A DNA stretch of 64,000 bases from Microbacterium sp. Marseille-Q6648 (GTDB lineage: Bacteria > Actinomycetota > Actinomycetes > Actinomycetales > Microbacteriaceae), in assembly GCF_943181415.1 (NCBI RefSeq), contig NZ_CALPBZ010000002.1, positions 372,001 to 436,000 of the forward strand. Reading direction: 5' to 3'. The notes beneath the pieces were generated by a model. It made no database searches. It was not told the origin of the DNA and was given only the letters and a program-made list of their open reading frames with translations. Both the position numbers and the translations under genes were made by a program. Positions 7,075-14,677 of this stretch are shown here, in pieces. Position 1 is the stretch's first letter. Every line of letters begins with the position of its first letter.

Positions 7075-9198
7075 TCAGCGGCTCGAGACGCTGCCGAACA
7101 GGCGCGCGATCGGCGCGATCACGAGGGGCCGCGCCGCGACCCACCCGCCGACGATCACGAGCATCGAGACGGCGAAGATCCAGAACCCGGTCCAGTTCGC
7201 CGCGTAGGCGTCAGGGTCGACCGAGCCCTGCGCGGCATACATGTGGTTGAGGTTGCGGAGAGCTCCGGTGGCGAACACCAGCGCGACGTGCACGATGATG
7301 AACAGCACGAAGTAGAGCATCACCGGGAAGTGGATCCTGCGCGCCCACTCGACCGGATACAGCTTGTTGAGCGTGGGGGCCGTCTTCGGCCACCACATGC
7401 TCATGCGGATGCCGGTGACGATGGCCAGCGGCGCGGCGATGAACACCGTGGTGAAGTAGGCCAGCTGCTGCAGGGAGTTGTAGTTCACCCACCCGTTCTC
7501 GGTGGGCCAGTCCAGCGACACATACTGCAGGGCGGCCGACAGGGCGTTCGGGAACACCTCCCACGAGGTGGGGACGATCCGCATCCAGTGTCCGGTCACC
7601 ACCAGCAGCGCGATGAACACCAGTCCGTTGACCACCCAGAGCACATCGAGCGCCTGGTGGAACCACATCGTGAGGCTCATCTTGCGCCGCCCGTTGCTGC
7701 GCGGTGACCAGAACGCGGTCGGTCGCTTCTCGTTCCGGATGCGCCAGCCCGATCGGATGATCAGCACGATGAGGAACACGTTGAAGAAGTGCTGCCAGCC
7801 GAGCCAGGCGGGGATGCCGACCGGCGCAGTCTCGGGCAGGTGATACTCGCCGGGGTAGGTGGCGACGAAGTCCGACAGTGGCGGGACGCTGAGCAGCCAC
7901 CGCACGGCCAGCACCGCCATCGCCGCGGCGACGAGCAGTCCGCCGCCGCCCACGATCGCCGCGCCGAGCCACTGCAGTTTCGTGAACGGTCCGATCCGCT
8001 GCGGCTCGGGGCGCCGCTCGGGGCGTGTGCGGGCGGCCTCGCCGGGCCATACCGTTCGGGTGAAGGGCAGCGGCTGCGAGAGGTCGCGGGCGGGCTTGAC
8101 GGCGACGGCCGATTCGGCGGGTGGAACCTCCTGCCGGGTCGCGGGCGCCGAAGCGGCGGCAGCTGCCACCCCGGGGTTCGCAGCGGGGTCCGCAGGGGGC
8201 GCGTCTTGCCGCGTCGCCGGCGCCGAAGCGGCGACAGCGGGCACCTCGGCCTTCGGCGCGGGGGCGAAGTCCGCCGGGGGCCAGGGATCGCCACCCGGAG
8301 TGCGCGGCAGCCCCCGGCGCACGGGGGCGGTGTCGCCTCCGCCCGTGGACGGTGACACGTCTTGCCCGGTCGCAGCAGCCGAAGCGACAGCAGCTACCAC
8401 CTCCGCCTCTGGAGCCGGCGCGGAAGATGACGGTTCTTGCCGGGTCGCGGGCGCCGAAGCGACGACCACCCCGGCCTGCGGCGCGGGGGCGAAGTCCGCC
8501 GGAGGCCAGGGTTCGCCACCCGGAGTGCGCGGCAGCCCCCGACGCACGGGGGCGGTGTCGCCTTCCGCGGTGGGTGGCACGTCTGGCCGGGTCGCGGACG
8601 CCGAGGGGGCAACAGCTTCCCCCTCGGCCTGCGGCGCGTCCGGCCGGGTCGCGGCATCCGAGATGACAGCAGCTGCCACCCCGGTCCCCGCCTCCGGCAC
8701 GGAAGCCGGCACGTCTGGCGGGGTCGCAGCATCCGAGGCGACGAGAGCCGCCACCTCCGAGCTCGGCGCGGCCGCGGGCGATGCCGCCGCGGCCGGGGCG
8801 AGGCGTGCGGGCGGCCAGGGCTCGCCGCCCGCCACCCGCGGCAGGCCGCGACGGATGCCCGCACCGGCGGTCGCGGCGGTCCGAGCGGAAGCCCCCGCCT
8901 CAGCGCCCGGACCCGTCGCCCCCGCCTCATCCTCCGACGCGCCGGGGCCGAGCGGCTCGACGGCGCCCGCGGAGTCGTGAGACGTCACGTATGTCGACGT
9001 GGCGTCCTCGGCACCCGACACAGCTGACGGCTCGGCGACCGGCGCCGCGGCCGAACCCACGCCGGCCGCGCCGGCCGCGCCCGGCTCGACCGCCCCAGCC
9101 TCGGCCGCACCGGGGTCAGCCGCCCCCGCGGGCGGCCACGCCTCTCCACCGGAAACCCGCGGAAGACCACGCCGAACCGTGCCGCCGTACGTCGCCAT
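7075..9198 (-). CDS. Cytochrome b/b6-type membrane protein with long repetitive N-terminus, linked to ETF genes
   Basis: A 707-residue protein in two parts. Residues 1 to about 390 are Ala/Pro-rich and presumably cytoplasmic, containing four copies of a motif close to RRGLPRxxGGEPWPPA (near residues 9, 116, 217 and 292). Residues about 400-707 form a membrane domain of the cytochrome b561/b6 kind with candidate haem histidines in GWQHFFNVFLI, MWFHQALDVLWVVNG, TGHWMRIV and RRIHFPVMLYFV. ATG 9198 lies 11 bases after the etfA stop, so the gene ends the etfB-etfA operon. The likely role is to take electrons from ETF into the membrane quinone pool, in place of a classical ETF:quinone oxidoreductase. 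That role is inferred from context, not shown by sequence. Confidence 0.82.
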   Translation of the reverse strand: MATYGGTVRRGLPRVSGGEAWPPAGAADPGAAEAGAVEPGAAGAAGVGSAAAPVAEPSAVSGAEDATSTYVTSHDSAGAVEPLGPGASEDEAGATGPGAEAGASARTAATAGAGIRRGLPRVAGGEPWPPARLAPAAAASPAAAPSSEVAALVASDAATPPDVPASVPEAGTGVAAAVISDAATRPDAPQAEGEAVAPSASATRPDVPPTAEGDTAPVRRGLPRTPGGEPWPPADFAPAPQAGVVVASAPATRQEPSSSAPAPEAEVVAAVASAAATGQDVSPSTGGGDTAPVRRGLPRTPGGDPWPPADFAPAPKAEVPAVAASAPATRQDAPPADPAANPGVAAAAASAPATRQEVPPAESAVAVKPARDLSQPLPFTRTVWPGEAARTRPERRPEPQRIGPFTKLQWLGAAIVGGGGLLVAAAMAVLAVRWLLSVPPLSDFVATYPGEYHLPETAPVGIPAWLGWQHFFNVFLIVLIIRSGWRIRNEKRPTAFWSPRSNGRRKMSLTMWFHQALDVLWVVNGLVFIALLVVTGHWMRIVPTSWEVFPNALSAALQYVSLDWPTENGWVNYNSLQQLAYFTTVFIAAPLAIVTGIRMSMWWPKTAPTLNKLYPVEWARRIHFPVMLYFVLFIIVHVALVFATGALRNLNHMYAAQGSVDPDAYAANWTGFWIFAVSMLVIVGGWVAARPLVIAPIARLFGSVSSR

Positions 9199-9209
9199 TC
9201 CGCCGGGCC

Positions 9210-10184
9210 CTACTTCTGCTTCGCCTCGAGCGCCGCGATCAGCTGCGGCACGACGGTGAAAATGTCGCCGACGACGCCGAAGTCGGCGATCTCGAAGATC
9301 GGGGCGTCCGCGTCCTTGTTGACGGCGACGATCGTCTTGGCCGTCTGCATACCCGCCTTGTGCTGGATCGCGCCCGAGATGCCGAGGGCGACGTACAGCT
9401 GGGGCGACACCGACACCCCGGTCTGGCCGACCTGGTACGACTGCGGCACATAGCCGGCGTCGACGGCAGCGCGGGAGGCACCCACGGCGGCGCCGAGCGC
9501 GTCGGCGAGCTCGTCGACGAGCGCGAACTTGTCTCCGGATCCCAGCCCTCGGCCGCCGGCGACGACTCGCGCGGCACCGCGCAGCTCGGGCCGGGTCGAC
9601 GAGACCACTGCGGCGTCGACCGCACCCACCCGGGCTGCGGCGCGACCGGATGCCGACACCTGCAGCGTCTGCACCTGCGGCGATGCGACAGCCTCGGCCC
9701 GCGCATCGATCGCGCCCTGCCTCACGGTGATCACGGGGGCGCCGAAGGTGACGGCGGCGTCGACGTTGTACGCCCCGCCGTAGACGGAGTGGCGGGCGCC
9801 GACGCCCTCGTCGTCGCGGAAGACGCCGACCGCGTCGACGCACAGTCCCGACCGCGTGCGCGCCGCGAACCGCGCGGCGGCCTCGCGTCCCTCGACCGAG
9901 TGCGAAGCGAGGACGGCATCGGGCTTCACGAGATCTGCGGCTGCGGTGAGCGCGTCGACCACGGGGACGACGAGCCCGTCGCCGCCCGGCGCGATGAGAA
10001 CGGATGCCGCCCCCAGGGCCGCGGCCCCCGCGGCCAGCTCTTCGCTGCCGACGATGAGCGCCACGGGGGTGCCCACCTGGGCGGCAGCGCCGAGGAGCCC
10101 CGCTGCGGAGGCCGCCAGCTGGCCCGAGGGTGTCACATCGAGCAGAACCAGGATCGCGTCGTCGGCGAATGTCATGTCGGTCAC
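9210..10184 (-). CDS. etfA: Electron transfer flavoprotein alpha subunit
   Basis: EtfA binds the redox FAD of the ETF heterodimer, which collects electrons from acyl-CoA dehydrogenases. The 324-residue protein has the alpha/beta N-terminal domain and a C-terminal FAD domain with the conserved stretch [20 protein letters not shown], then [33 protein letters not shown] and [20 protein letters not shown]-like residues ([12 protein letters not shown]). Length and order match the family. It follows etfB after a 1-base gap and precedes the cytochrome b gene by 11 bases, so the three are one operon. Confidence 0.95.
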   Translation of the reverse strand: MTDMTFADDAILVLLDVTPSGQLAASAAGLLGAAAQVGTPVALIVGSEELAAGAAALGAASVLIAPGGDGLVVPVVDALTAAADLVKPDAVLASHSVEGREAAARFAARTRSGLCVDAVGVFRDDEGVGARHSVYGGAYNVDAAVTFGAPVITVRQGAIDARAEAVASPQVQTLQVSASGRAAARVGAVDAAVVSSTRPELRGAARVVAGGRGLGSGDKFALVDELADALGAAVGASRAAVDAGYVPQSYQVGQTGVSVSPQLYVALGISGAIQHKAGMQTAKTIVAVNKDADAPIFEIADFGVVGDIFTVVPQLIAALEAKQK

Positions 10185-10185
10185 C

Positions 10186-10962
10186 TCACACCAGCCGGTT
10201 CTGGATCAGGAAGTCCGCCAGCTGCTCGCCGGCGTCTCCGGAGTCGACGATCTTCACGCCCGCTTCGCGCGGCGGCTTCTCGGCGATGGCGATCATGATG
10301 GAGCGCGCGGCCGCGGGGTCGTCGGCGTCGATGCCGAGATCGGCGAGCGTCAGAGTCTCGAACGGCTTCTTCTTGGCCGCCATGATGCCCTTGAAGTTGG
10401 GGAAGCGCGCGTCGGGAAGGCGTTCGGTGATGGAGACGATCGCGGGAAGGGCGGCCGAGACCTGTGCGGTGCCGCCGTCGGTCGCGCGCGTGCCCGAAAC
10501 CTCGTCGTCCGAGATCTCGACGGCGTTGAGCATGGTGGCCGCCGGCACATCCAGCAGCTCGGCGAGCATCGCGGGGATGACCCCTCCCGATCCGTCGGTC
10601 GAGAGGTTGCCGGTGATCACGAGGTCGTAGCCGATCCGCGTCAGGGCCGCGGCCAGGACCTCGGCGGTCAGGCCCAGATCCGCTCCGCGTAGCGCTTCGT
10701 CGACGACCTGCACCGCCGAGCCCGCGCCCATGGCGAGGGCCTTGCGCACGTTGGCGGCTGCGGCCTCGGACGCCATCGAGAGCACGACGACCTCGGTGCC
10801 GGCGTGCGCGTCGGCGTACGAGAGTGCGACCTCGAGGGCGCGCTCTCCGATCTCGTCGATGACACGGTCGCCGGCGTCGCGTTCGGCCAGGCCCGTCTCG
10901 AGGTTCAGCTTGCGGTCACCCCAGGTGTCCGGGACCTCTTTGACCAGGACGACGATCTTCAT
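10186..10962 (-). CDS. etfB: Electron transfer flavoprotein beta subunit
   Basis: EtfB carries AMP and contacts the donor dehydrogenases. The 258-residue protein starts [19 protein letters not shown] and contains the ETF-beta signature region [20 protein letters not shown] followed by [15 protein letters not shown], the recognition-loop helix. The start ATG 10962 is preceded by GAAGGAG on the minus strand. It is first in the etfB-etfA-cytochrome b operon and divergent from a MarR-type regulator starting 75 bases away, which may control it. A TAGACT element about 25 bases upstream of the start is a possible -10. Confidence 0.95.
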   Translation of the reverse strand: MKIVVLVKEVPDTWGDRKLNLETGLAERDAGDRVIDEIGERALEVALSYADAHAGTEVVVLSMASEAAAANVRKALAMGAGSAVQVVDEALRGADLGLTAEVLAAALTRIGYDLVITGNLSTDGSGGVIPAMLAELLDVPAATMLNAVEISDDEVSGTRATDGGTAQVSAALPAIVSITERLPDARFPNFKGIMAAKKKPFETLTLADLGIDADDPAAARSIMIAIAEKPPREAGVKIVDSGDAGEQLADFLIQNRLV

Positions 10963-11036
10963 TCCGCATCCGCTCCTTCAACGCAACGAGTCTATGGGCA
11001 CGCGCTAGCGTGGTTCTGCGCGAGAGGAGGCGCCAC

Positions 11037-11573
11037 GTGCCCAGGAACACGCCCCTTCCGGTGGATCCGATCGCCGAAGCCAAGCGCCAGTGGACCGCCC
11101 ACGGATGGGAGGATGCCGCGGCCGGCATGACTCTGGTGACGTCGGTCATGCGCGCGCACCAGCTGCTGCTGGCCCGCATCGACGCCACCCTCAAGCCCTT
11201 CGGTCTGTCGTTCGCGCGTTACGAGATGTTGCGGCTGCTGGCTTTCACGCGAGCGGGCCGGATGCCGATGGCCAGCGCCATCGCCCGACTGCAGGTTCAT
11301 CCCACCAGCGTCACCAACACCGTCGACCGTCTGGTCAAGGACGCCCTGGTCGAGCGCGAGCCCCACCCGGGCGACGGTCGCGCCGCGATGCTGGTGCTCA
11401 CGGCATCCGGTCGTCAGCTCGTGGAGCGCGCCACGGCGGCGCTGAACACGAACGTGTTCGAGAGCCCCGGACTCGCCGATGACGACACGGCCGAACTGGT
11501 GCGCATCATCGCGCGGCTGCGCAAGGGCGCGGGTGACTTCACCGATCCGCGCCCGCTGCCCGACCCGCTCTGA
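11037..11573 (+). CDS. MarR-family transcriptional regulator
   Basis: A 178-residue winged-helix protein. The DNA-binding core runs SFARYEMLRLLAFTR, then MASAIARLQVHPTSVTNTVD as the recognition helix, and a wing with REPHPGDGRAAML. Helices at both ends form the dimer interface. The GTG at 11037 is chosen because GAGAGGAGG lies 7 bases upstream; an open frame from 11010 has no such site. The gene is divergent from etfB with a shared 74-bp promoter region, so regulation of the ETF operon or of the adjacent acyl-CoA genes is likely. The effector, perhaps an acyl-CoA or a fatty acid, is an inference. Confidence 0.9.
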   Translation: MPRNTPLPVDPIAEAKRQWTAHGWEDAAAGMTLVTSVMRAHQLLLARIDATLKPFGLSFARYEMLRLLAFTRAGRMPMASAIARLQVHPTSVTNTVDRLVKDALVEREPHPGDGRAAMLVLTASGRQLVERATAALNTNVFESPGLADDDTAELVRIIARLRKGAGDFTDPRPLPDPL

Positions 11574-11578
11574 TCGGA

Positions 11579-12355
11579 TCACCGGTTCCGGAACTCCGGC
11601 GACCGCTTCTCGCGGAAGGCGGCCATGCCCTCCTTCTGGTCGACCGTGTCGAACAGCGACGCGAACGCGTGCCGCTCGAACCGCAGCCCCTCGGCGAGGC
11701 TCGTCTCCATCGCGGCGTCCAGGGCGGCCTTGGCGGCATACACCGAGGGCAGGGACTTCGCGGCGATCGCGTCGGCCGTCTTCGCCGCTTCGTCGAGCAG
11801 CTCCGACGCCGGGACGACGCGCGAGACCAGGCCGGAGCGCTCGGCCTCGTCGGCACCCATCATGCGGCCGGTGAGGATGAGCTCGGCGGCCTTGTAGTAC
11901 CCGACCGCCCGGATGAGCCGCTGCGAGCCGCCCATGCCCGGAATGACGCCGAGCGTGATCTCGGGCTGCCCGAAGGTCGCGGTGTCGGCGGCGAGGATGA
12001 TGTCGCACATCATCGCGAGCTCGCACCCGCCGCCGAGCGCGTACCCCGAGACCGCGGCGATCACCGGCGTGCGGAGGGAGGCGAACCGGCTCCACTGTCC
12101 GAAGTGGTCGCCCATGATCATGTCGAGTCCGGTCTTGGCCTCCATCTCTTTGATGTCGGCTCCGGCGGCGAAGGCCCGCTCGGACCCCGTGACGACGATC
12201 GCGCCGATGTCGTCATCGTCGTCGAAAGCGGATGCCGCGGCCACGATCTCGTGCATGATCTGCGAGTTCAGGGCGTTGAGCGCCTGCGGGCGGTTCAGGG
12301 TGATCCAGCCGACGCGCCCGCGCGTGTCGACGAGGATGGTCTCGTAGTCGGTCAT
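11579..12355 (-). CDS. Enoyl-CoA hydratase
   Basis: A 258-residue crotonase that hydrates 2-enoyl-CoA. Visible features are [11 protein letters not shown], the oxyanion-hole residues in [11 protein letters not shown], the second oxyanion segment [17 protein letters not shown], and both catalytic glutamates in [15 protein letters not shown]. The C-terminal KRSPEF-R tail is typical of short-chain hydratases (EchA8/crotonase-like). The start ATG has AGGGAGA upstream. It is last in the acyl-CoA dehydrogenase, 3-hydroxyisobutyrate dehydrogenase, hydratase operon, which suggests methacrylyl-CoA in valine catabolism as a substrate. It is convergent with the marR gene, stops 5 bases apart. Confidence 0.93.
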   Translation of the reverse strand: MTDYETILVDTRGRVGWITLNRPQALNALNSQIMHEIVAAASAFDDDDDIGAIVVTGSERAFAAGADIKEMEAKTGLDMIMGDHFGQWSRFASLRTPVIAAVSGYALGGGCELAMMCDIILAADTATFGQPEITLGVIPGMGGSQRLIRAVGYYKAAELILTGRMMGADEAERSGLVSRVVPASELLDEAAKTADAIAAKSLPSVYAAKAALDAAMETSLAEGLRFERHAFASLFDTVDQKEGMAAFREKRSPEFRNR

Positions 12356-12363
12356 GTTCTCCC

Positions 12364-13257
12364 TCACGCGGAACGGATCGTCTCGATGATGCCCGAGAAG
12401 TCCCGCTGGGCGCCGGGACCCTCCGCATACTCGCGGTACAGCTCTCGGGCCAGCAGCCCCATGCGGGCCTCGACCCCGGTCGCCGCGATCGCGTGCTCGG
12501 CGAGCCCCAGGTCCTTGTCCATGAGCACGCCGGCGAACCCCGGGGCGTAGTCCCGGTTCGCCGGGCTCGTCGGCACCGGCCCGGGCACGGGGCAGTTGGT
12601 CGTCAGCGCCCAGCACTGCCCCGACGCGTTCGAGGCGACATCGAAGAGCGCCTGGTGGCTGAGGCCGAGGCGCTCACCGAGGACGAAGGCCTCGGCGACG
12701 GCGATCTGCGACACCGCGAGGATCATGTTGTTGCAGACCTTCGCGGCCTGCCCGAGGCCGGCCTCACCGCAGTGCACGATTCGTCGCCCCATGGCATCGA
12801 GCACCGGCGACGCCGACGCGAAGTCCTCGGCCGTGCCCCCGACCATGAACGCGAGGGTGGCGTTTTCGGCTCCGACGACACCGCCCGACACCGGGGCGTC
12901 GAGGGCGCGGTGACCGGCGGCCTCGGCGAGGGCGTGCGCCTGCCGCGCCTCGTCGACGGCGATCGTCGAGCACTCGATGAACAGGGTGCCGGCGGGAGCG
13001 GCATCCAGGAGACCCGTCTGCCCGTCGACTCCGCTGTAGGCGTCGAGCACCTGCCTGCCGGTCTGGAACATCGTGATGACGACGTCCGCACGGGTCACCG
13101 ACTCAGCACCCGAGACGGCGACCTCGAGTCCGCTCGAACGCGCGTTCTCTCGCGCGGGTTCGAACACGTCGAAGCCGGCGACGTCGTGACCGGCGGCGAC
13201 CAGATTCAGCGCCATGGGAAGTCCCATGTGCCCCAAGCCGAGGAATGCGATGCGCAC
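12364..13257 (-). CDS. mmsB: 3-hydroxyisobutyrate dehydrogenase
   Basis: A 297-residue NAD-dependent beta-hydroxyacid dehydrogenase that oxidises 3-hydroxyisobutyrate to methylmalonate semialdehyde in valine breakdown. The Rossmann motif is [20 protein letters not shown] at the N-terminus. The substrate-binding signature is [16 protein letters not shown], and the catalytic Lys lies in [12 protein letters not shown]; the C-terminal domain has [13 protein letters not shown]. The GTG start begins one base after the upstream acyl-CoA dehydrogenase gene ends. The last step, a methylmalonate semialdehyde dehydrogenase, is not in the window. Confidence 0.93.
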   Translation of the reverse strand: MRIAFLGLGHMGLPMALNLVAAGHDVAGFDVFEPARENARSSGLEVAVSGAESVTRADVVITMFQTGRQVLDAYSGVDGQTGLLDAAPAGTLFIECSTIAVDEARQAHALAEAAGHRALDAPVSGGVVGAENATLAFMVGGTAEDFASASPVLDAMGRRIVHCGEAGLGQAAKVCNNMILAVSQIAVAEAFVLGERLGLSHQALFDVASNASGQCWALTTNCPVPGPVPTSPANRDYAPGFAGVLMDKDLGLAEHAIAATGVEARMGLLARELYREYAEGPGAQRDFSGIIETIRSA

Positions 13258-13258
13258 G

Positions 13259-14437
13259 TCAGCCTCCCAGCAGTTCGCGGCCGATGATGACCCGCATGAT
13301 CTCGTTCGTGCCCTCGAGGATCTGGTGCACGCGGAGGTCGCGCACCACCTTCTCGATGCCGTAGTCGTGCAGGTAGCCGTAGCCGCCGTGCAGCTGCAGA
13401 GCGTCGTTGGCCACGCGGAACCCGACGTCGGTGGCGAAGCGCTTGGCCATCGCGCACTGCATCACCGCGTCCGGCGCGTGCGCGTCCAGGGCGGCGGCGG
13501 CATCCCTCACCAGCGCACGCGCGGCCCGGAGCTCGGTCGCCATGTCGGCGAGGGTGAACACGACGGACTGCTTGTCCGCCAGCGGCTCGCCGAAGGTGAA
13601 CCGCTCCTTGACATAGCGGGTGGCCTGATCGAGCGCCCACTGCGCACCGCCTAGGGAACACGCGGCGATGTTGATGCGCCCGCCGTTGAGGGCCGACATC
13701 GCGATCTTGAAGCCCTGCCCCTCACCGCCGAGCATGCTCGCGGCAGGCACCCGCACCTCGTCGAGGATGACCTGCCGGGTGGGCTGCGCGTTCCAGCCCA
13801 TCTTGCGCTCCAGCGTCCCGAACGACAGGCCGTCGGCGCCGTCGGGCACGAGGAAGGCCGTGATGCCGCGTGCTCCCGGCTCGCCCGTGCGCGCCATGAC
13901 GATGTAGACGGCTGCCGCACCCGCGCCCGAGATGAACTGCTTCACGCCCGTCAGGACGTAATCGTCGCCGTCGCGGATCGCCGTCGTGGTGATGGCGGCG
14001 GCATCGGAGCCGGCGCCCGGCTCGGTGAGGCAGTAGCTGCCGAGATCCCGCATCGTGACCAGGCGCGGCAGCCACCGCTGCCGCTGGTCGTCGCTGCCGT
14101 AGGTGTCGATCATCCACGCGACCATGTTGTGGATGGTGATGTAGGCGGCGATCGTGGTGTCACCCTCGGCGAGCACCTCGAAGATCGCGGCCGCGTCGGA
14201 TCGCGTGAGAGCAGAGCCGCCGACGTCCTCGCGGACGTAGACGCCGCCGAGTCCGAGCTCGCCCGCCCGGGCGAGCGTGTCGACGGGAAAGTGCTTCTCG
14301 GCATCCCACTCCCGCGCATGCGGGGCCAGTTCGGCTTCGGCGAAGTCGCGCACGGCCTCGAGGATGGCGGCACGCTCGTCGTCGCTGATGGCGTCGGGCG
14401 CGGTGGCGGTCGTGGGGCTGGTGATCGTCGTCGACAC
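13259..14437 (-). CDS. Acyl-CoA dehydrogenase, probably isobutyryl-CoA or short branched chain
   Basis: A 392-residue FAD enzyme with the complete family pattern: an N-terminal helical domain (DERAAILEAVRDFAE), YCLTEPGAGSDAAAI as the first signature, GFKIAMSALNGGRINIAA, and the C-terminal DALQLHGGYGYLHDYGIEK then HQILEGTNEIMR, in which the Glu of the EGTNE segment is the usual catalytic base. The GTG start at 14437 has AAGGAGA six bases upstream, which decides it against longer frames. The gene pair with mmsB and a hydratase points to isobutyryl-CoA (IVD/IBD type). Its electrons would go to the ETF encoded 3 kb away. Confidence 0.93.
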   Translation of the reverse strand: MSTTITSPTTATAPDAISDDERAAILEAVRDFAEAELAPHAREWDAEKHFPVDTLARAGELGLGGVYVREDVGGSALTRSDAAAIFEVLAEGDTTIAAYITIHNMVAWMIDTYGSDDQRQRWLPRLVTMRDLGSYCLTEPGAGSDAAAITTTAIRDGDDYVLTGVKQFISGAGAAAVYIVMARTGEPGARGITAFLVPDGADGLSFGTLERKMGWNAQPTRQVILDEVRVPAASMLGGEGQGFKIAMSALNGGRINIAACSLGGAQWALDQATRYVKERFTFGEPLADKQSVVFTLADMATELRAARALVRDAAAALDAHAPDAVMQCAMAKRFATDVGFRVANDALQLHGGYGYLHDYGIEKVVRDLRVHQILEGTNEIMRVIIGRELLGG

Positions 14438-14515
14438 CTGGTCTCCTTCTCTTCCAGGAGGCCTTCGTGGGGCCATCCTGACAAGCACGGGGGTGCCGTC
14501 TTCGGCACCGTGCTC

Positions 14516-14555
14516 ATTTTACATGGACGTCCTATCAATCCGCAGGCCGTCCATG
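14516..14555 (-). promoter_or_regulatory. Possible promoter and operator of the acyl-CoA dehydrogenase operon
   Basis: Reading the minus strand, TAAAAT at 14521-14516 is a plausible -10 element about 80 bases before the GTG start. Directly upstream of it an inverted repeat, CATGGACG and CGTCCATG (14522-14529 and 14548-14555, 18 bases apart), covers the -35 region, where a repressor would block transcription. Which protein binds is unknown. Confidence 0.35.
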
Positions 14556-14575
14556 CATCGATGTGTTCTCCCTCC

Positions 14576-14604
14576 GTTCACCCCGGCCACACCGGGTGCA
14601 CACC
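14576..14604 (+). promoter_or_regulatory. Candidate PHO-box-like direct repeats upstream of the nucleotidase gene
   Basis: Three 7-mers, GTTCACC (14576), CCACACC (14587) and GCACACC (14598), recur with an 11-base period and 4-base spacers. Actinobacterial PhoP boxes are direct repeats of GTTCACC with the same period. The second and third units match the consensus at only 4 and 5 of 7 positions. The gene 74 bases downstream encodes a secreted phosphate-releasing enzyme, which fits phosphate control. Confidence 0.4.
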
Positions 14605-14677
14605 CCGGGTGAGTACGAACGAAGGAGCCCGTGCGATCGCGCGGGTCCCTTACCTCCGACCCGACCCGAGGACATCG

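Noticed and set aside
11010-11036. Earlier start for the marR gene at 11010
   Set aside because: The GAGAGGAGG ribosome-binding site lies downstream of that codon and is correctly spaced for GTG 11037.
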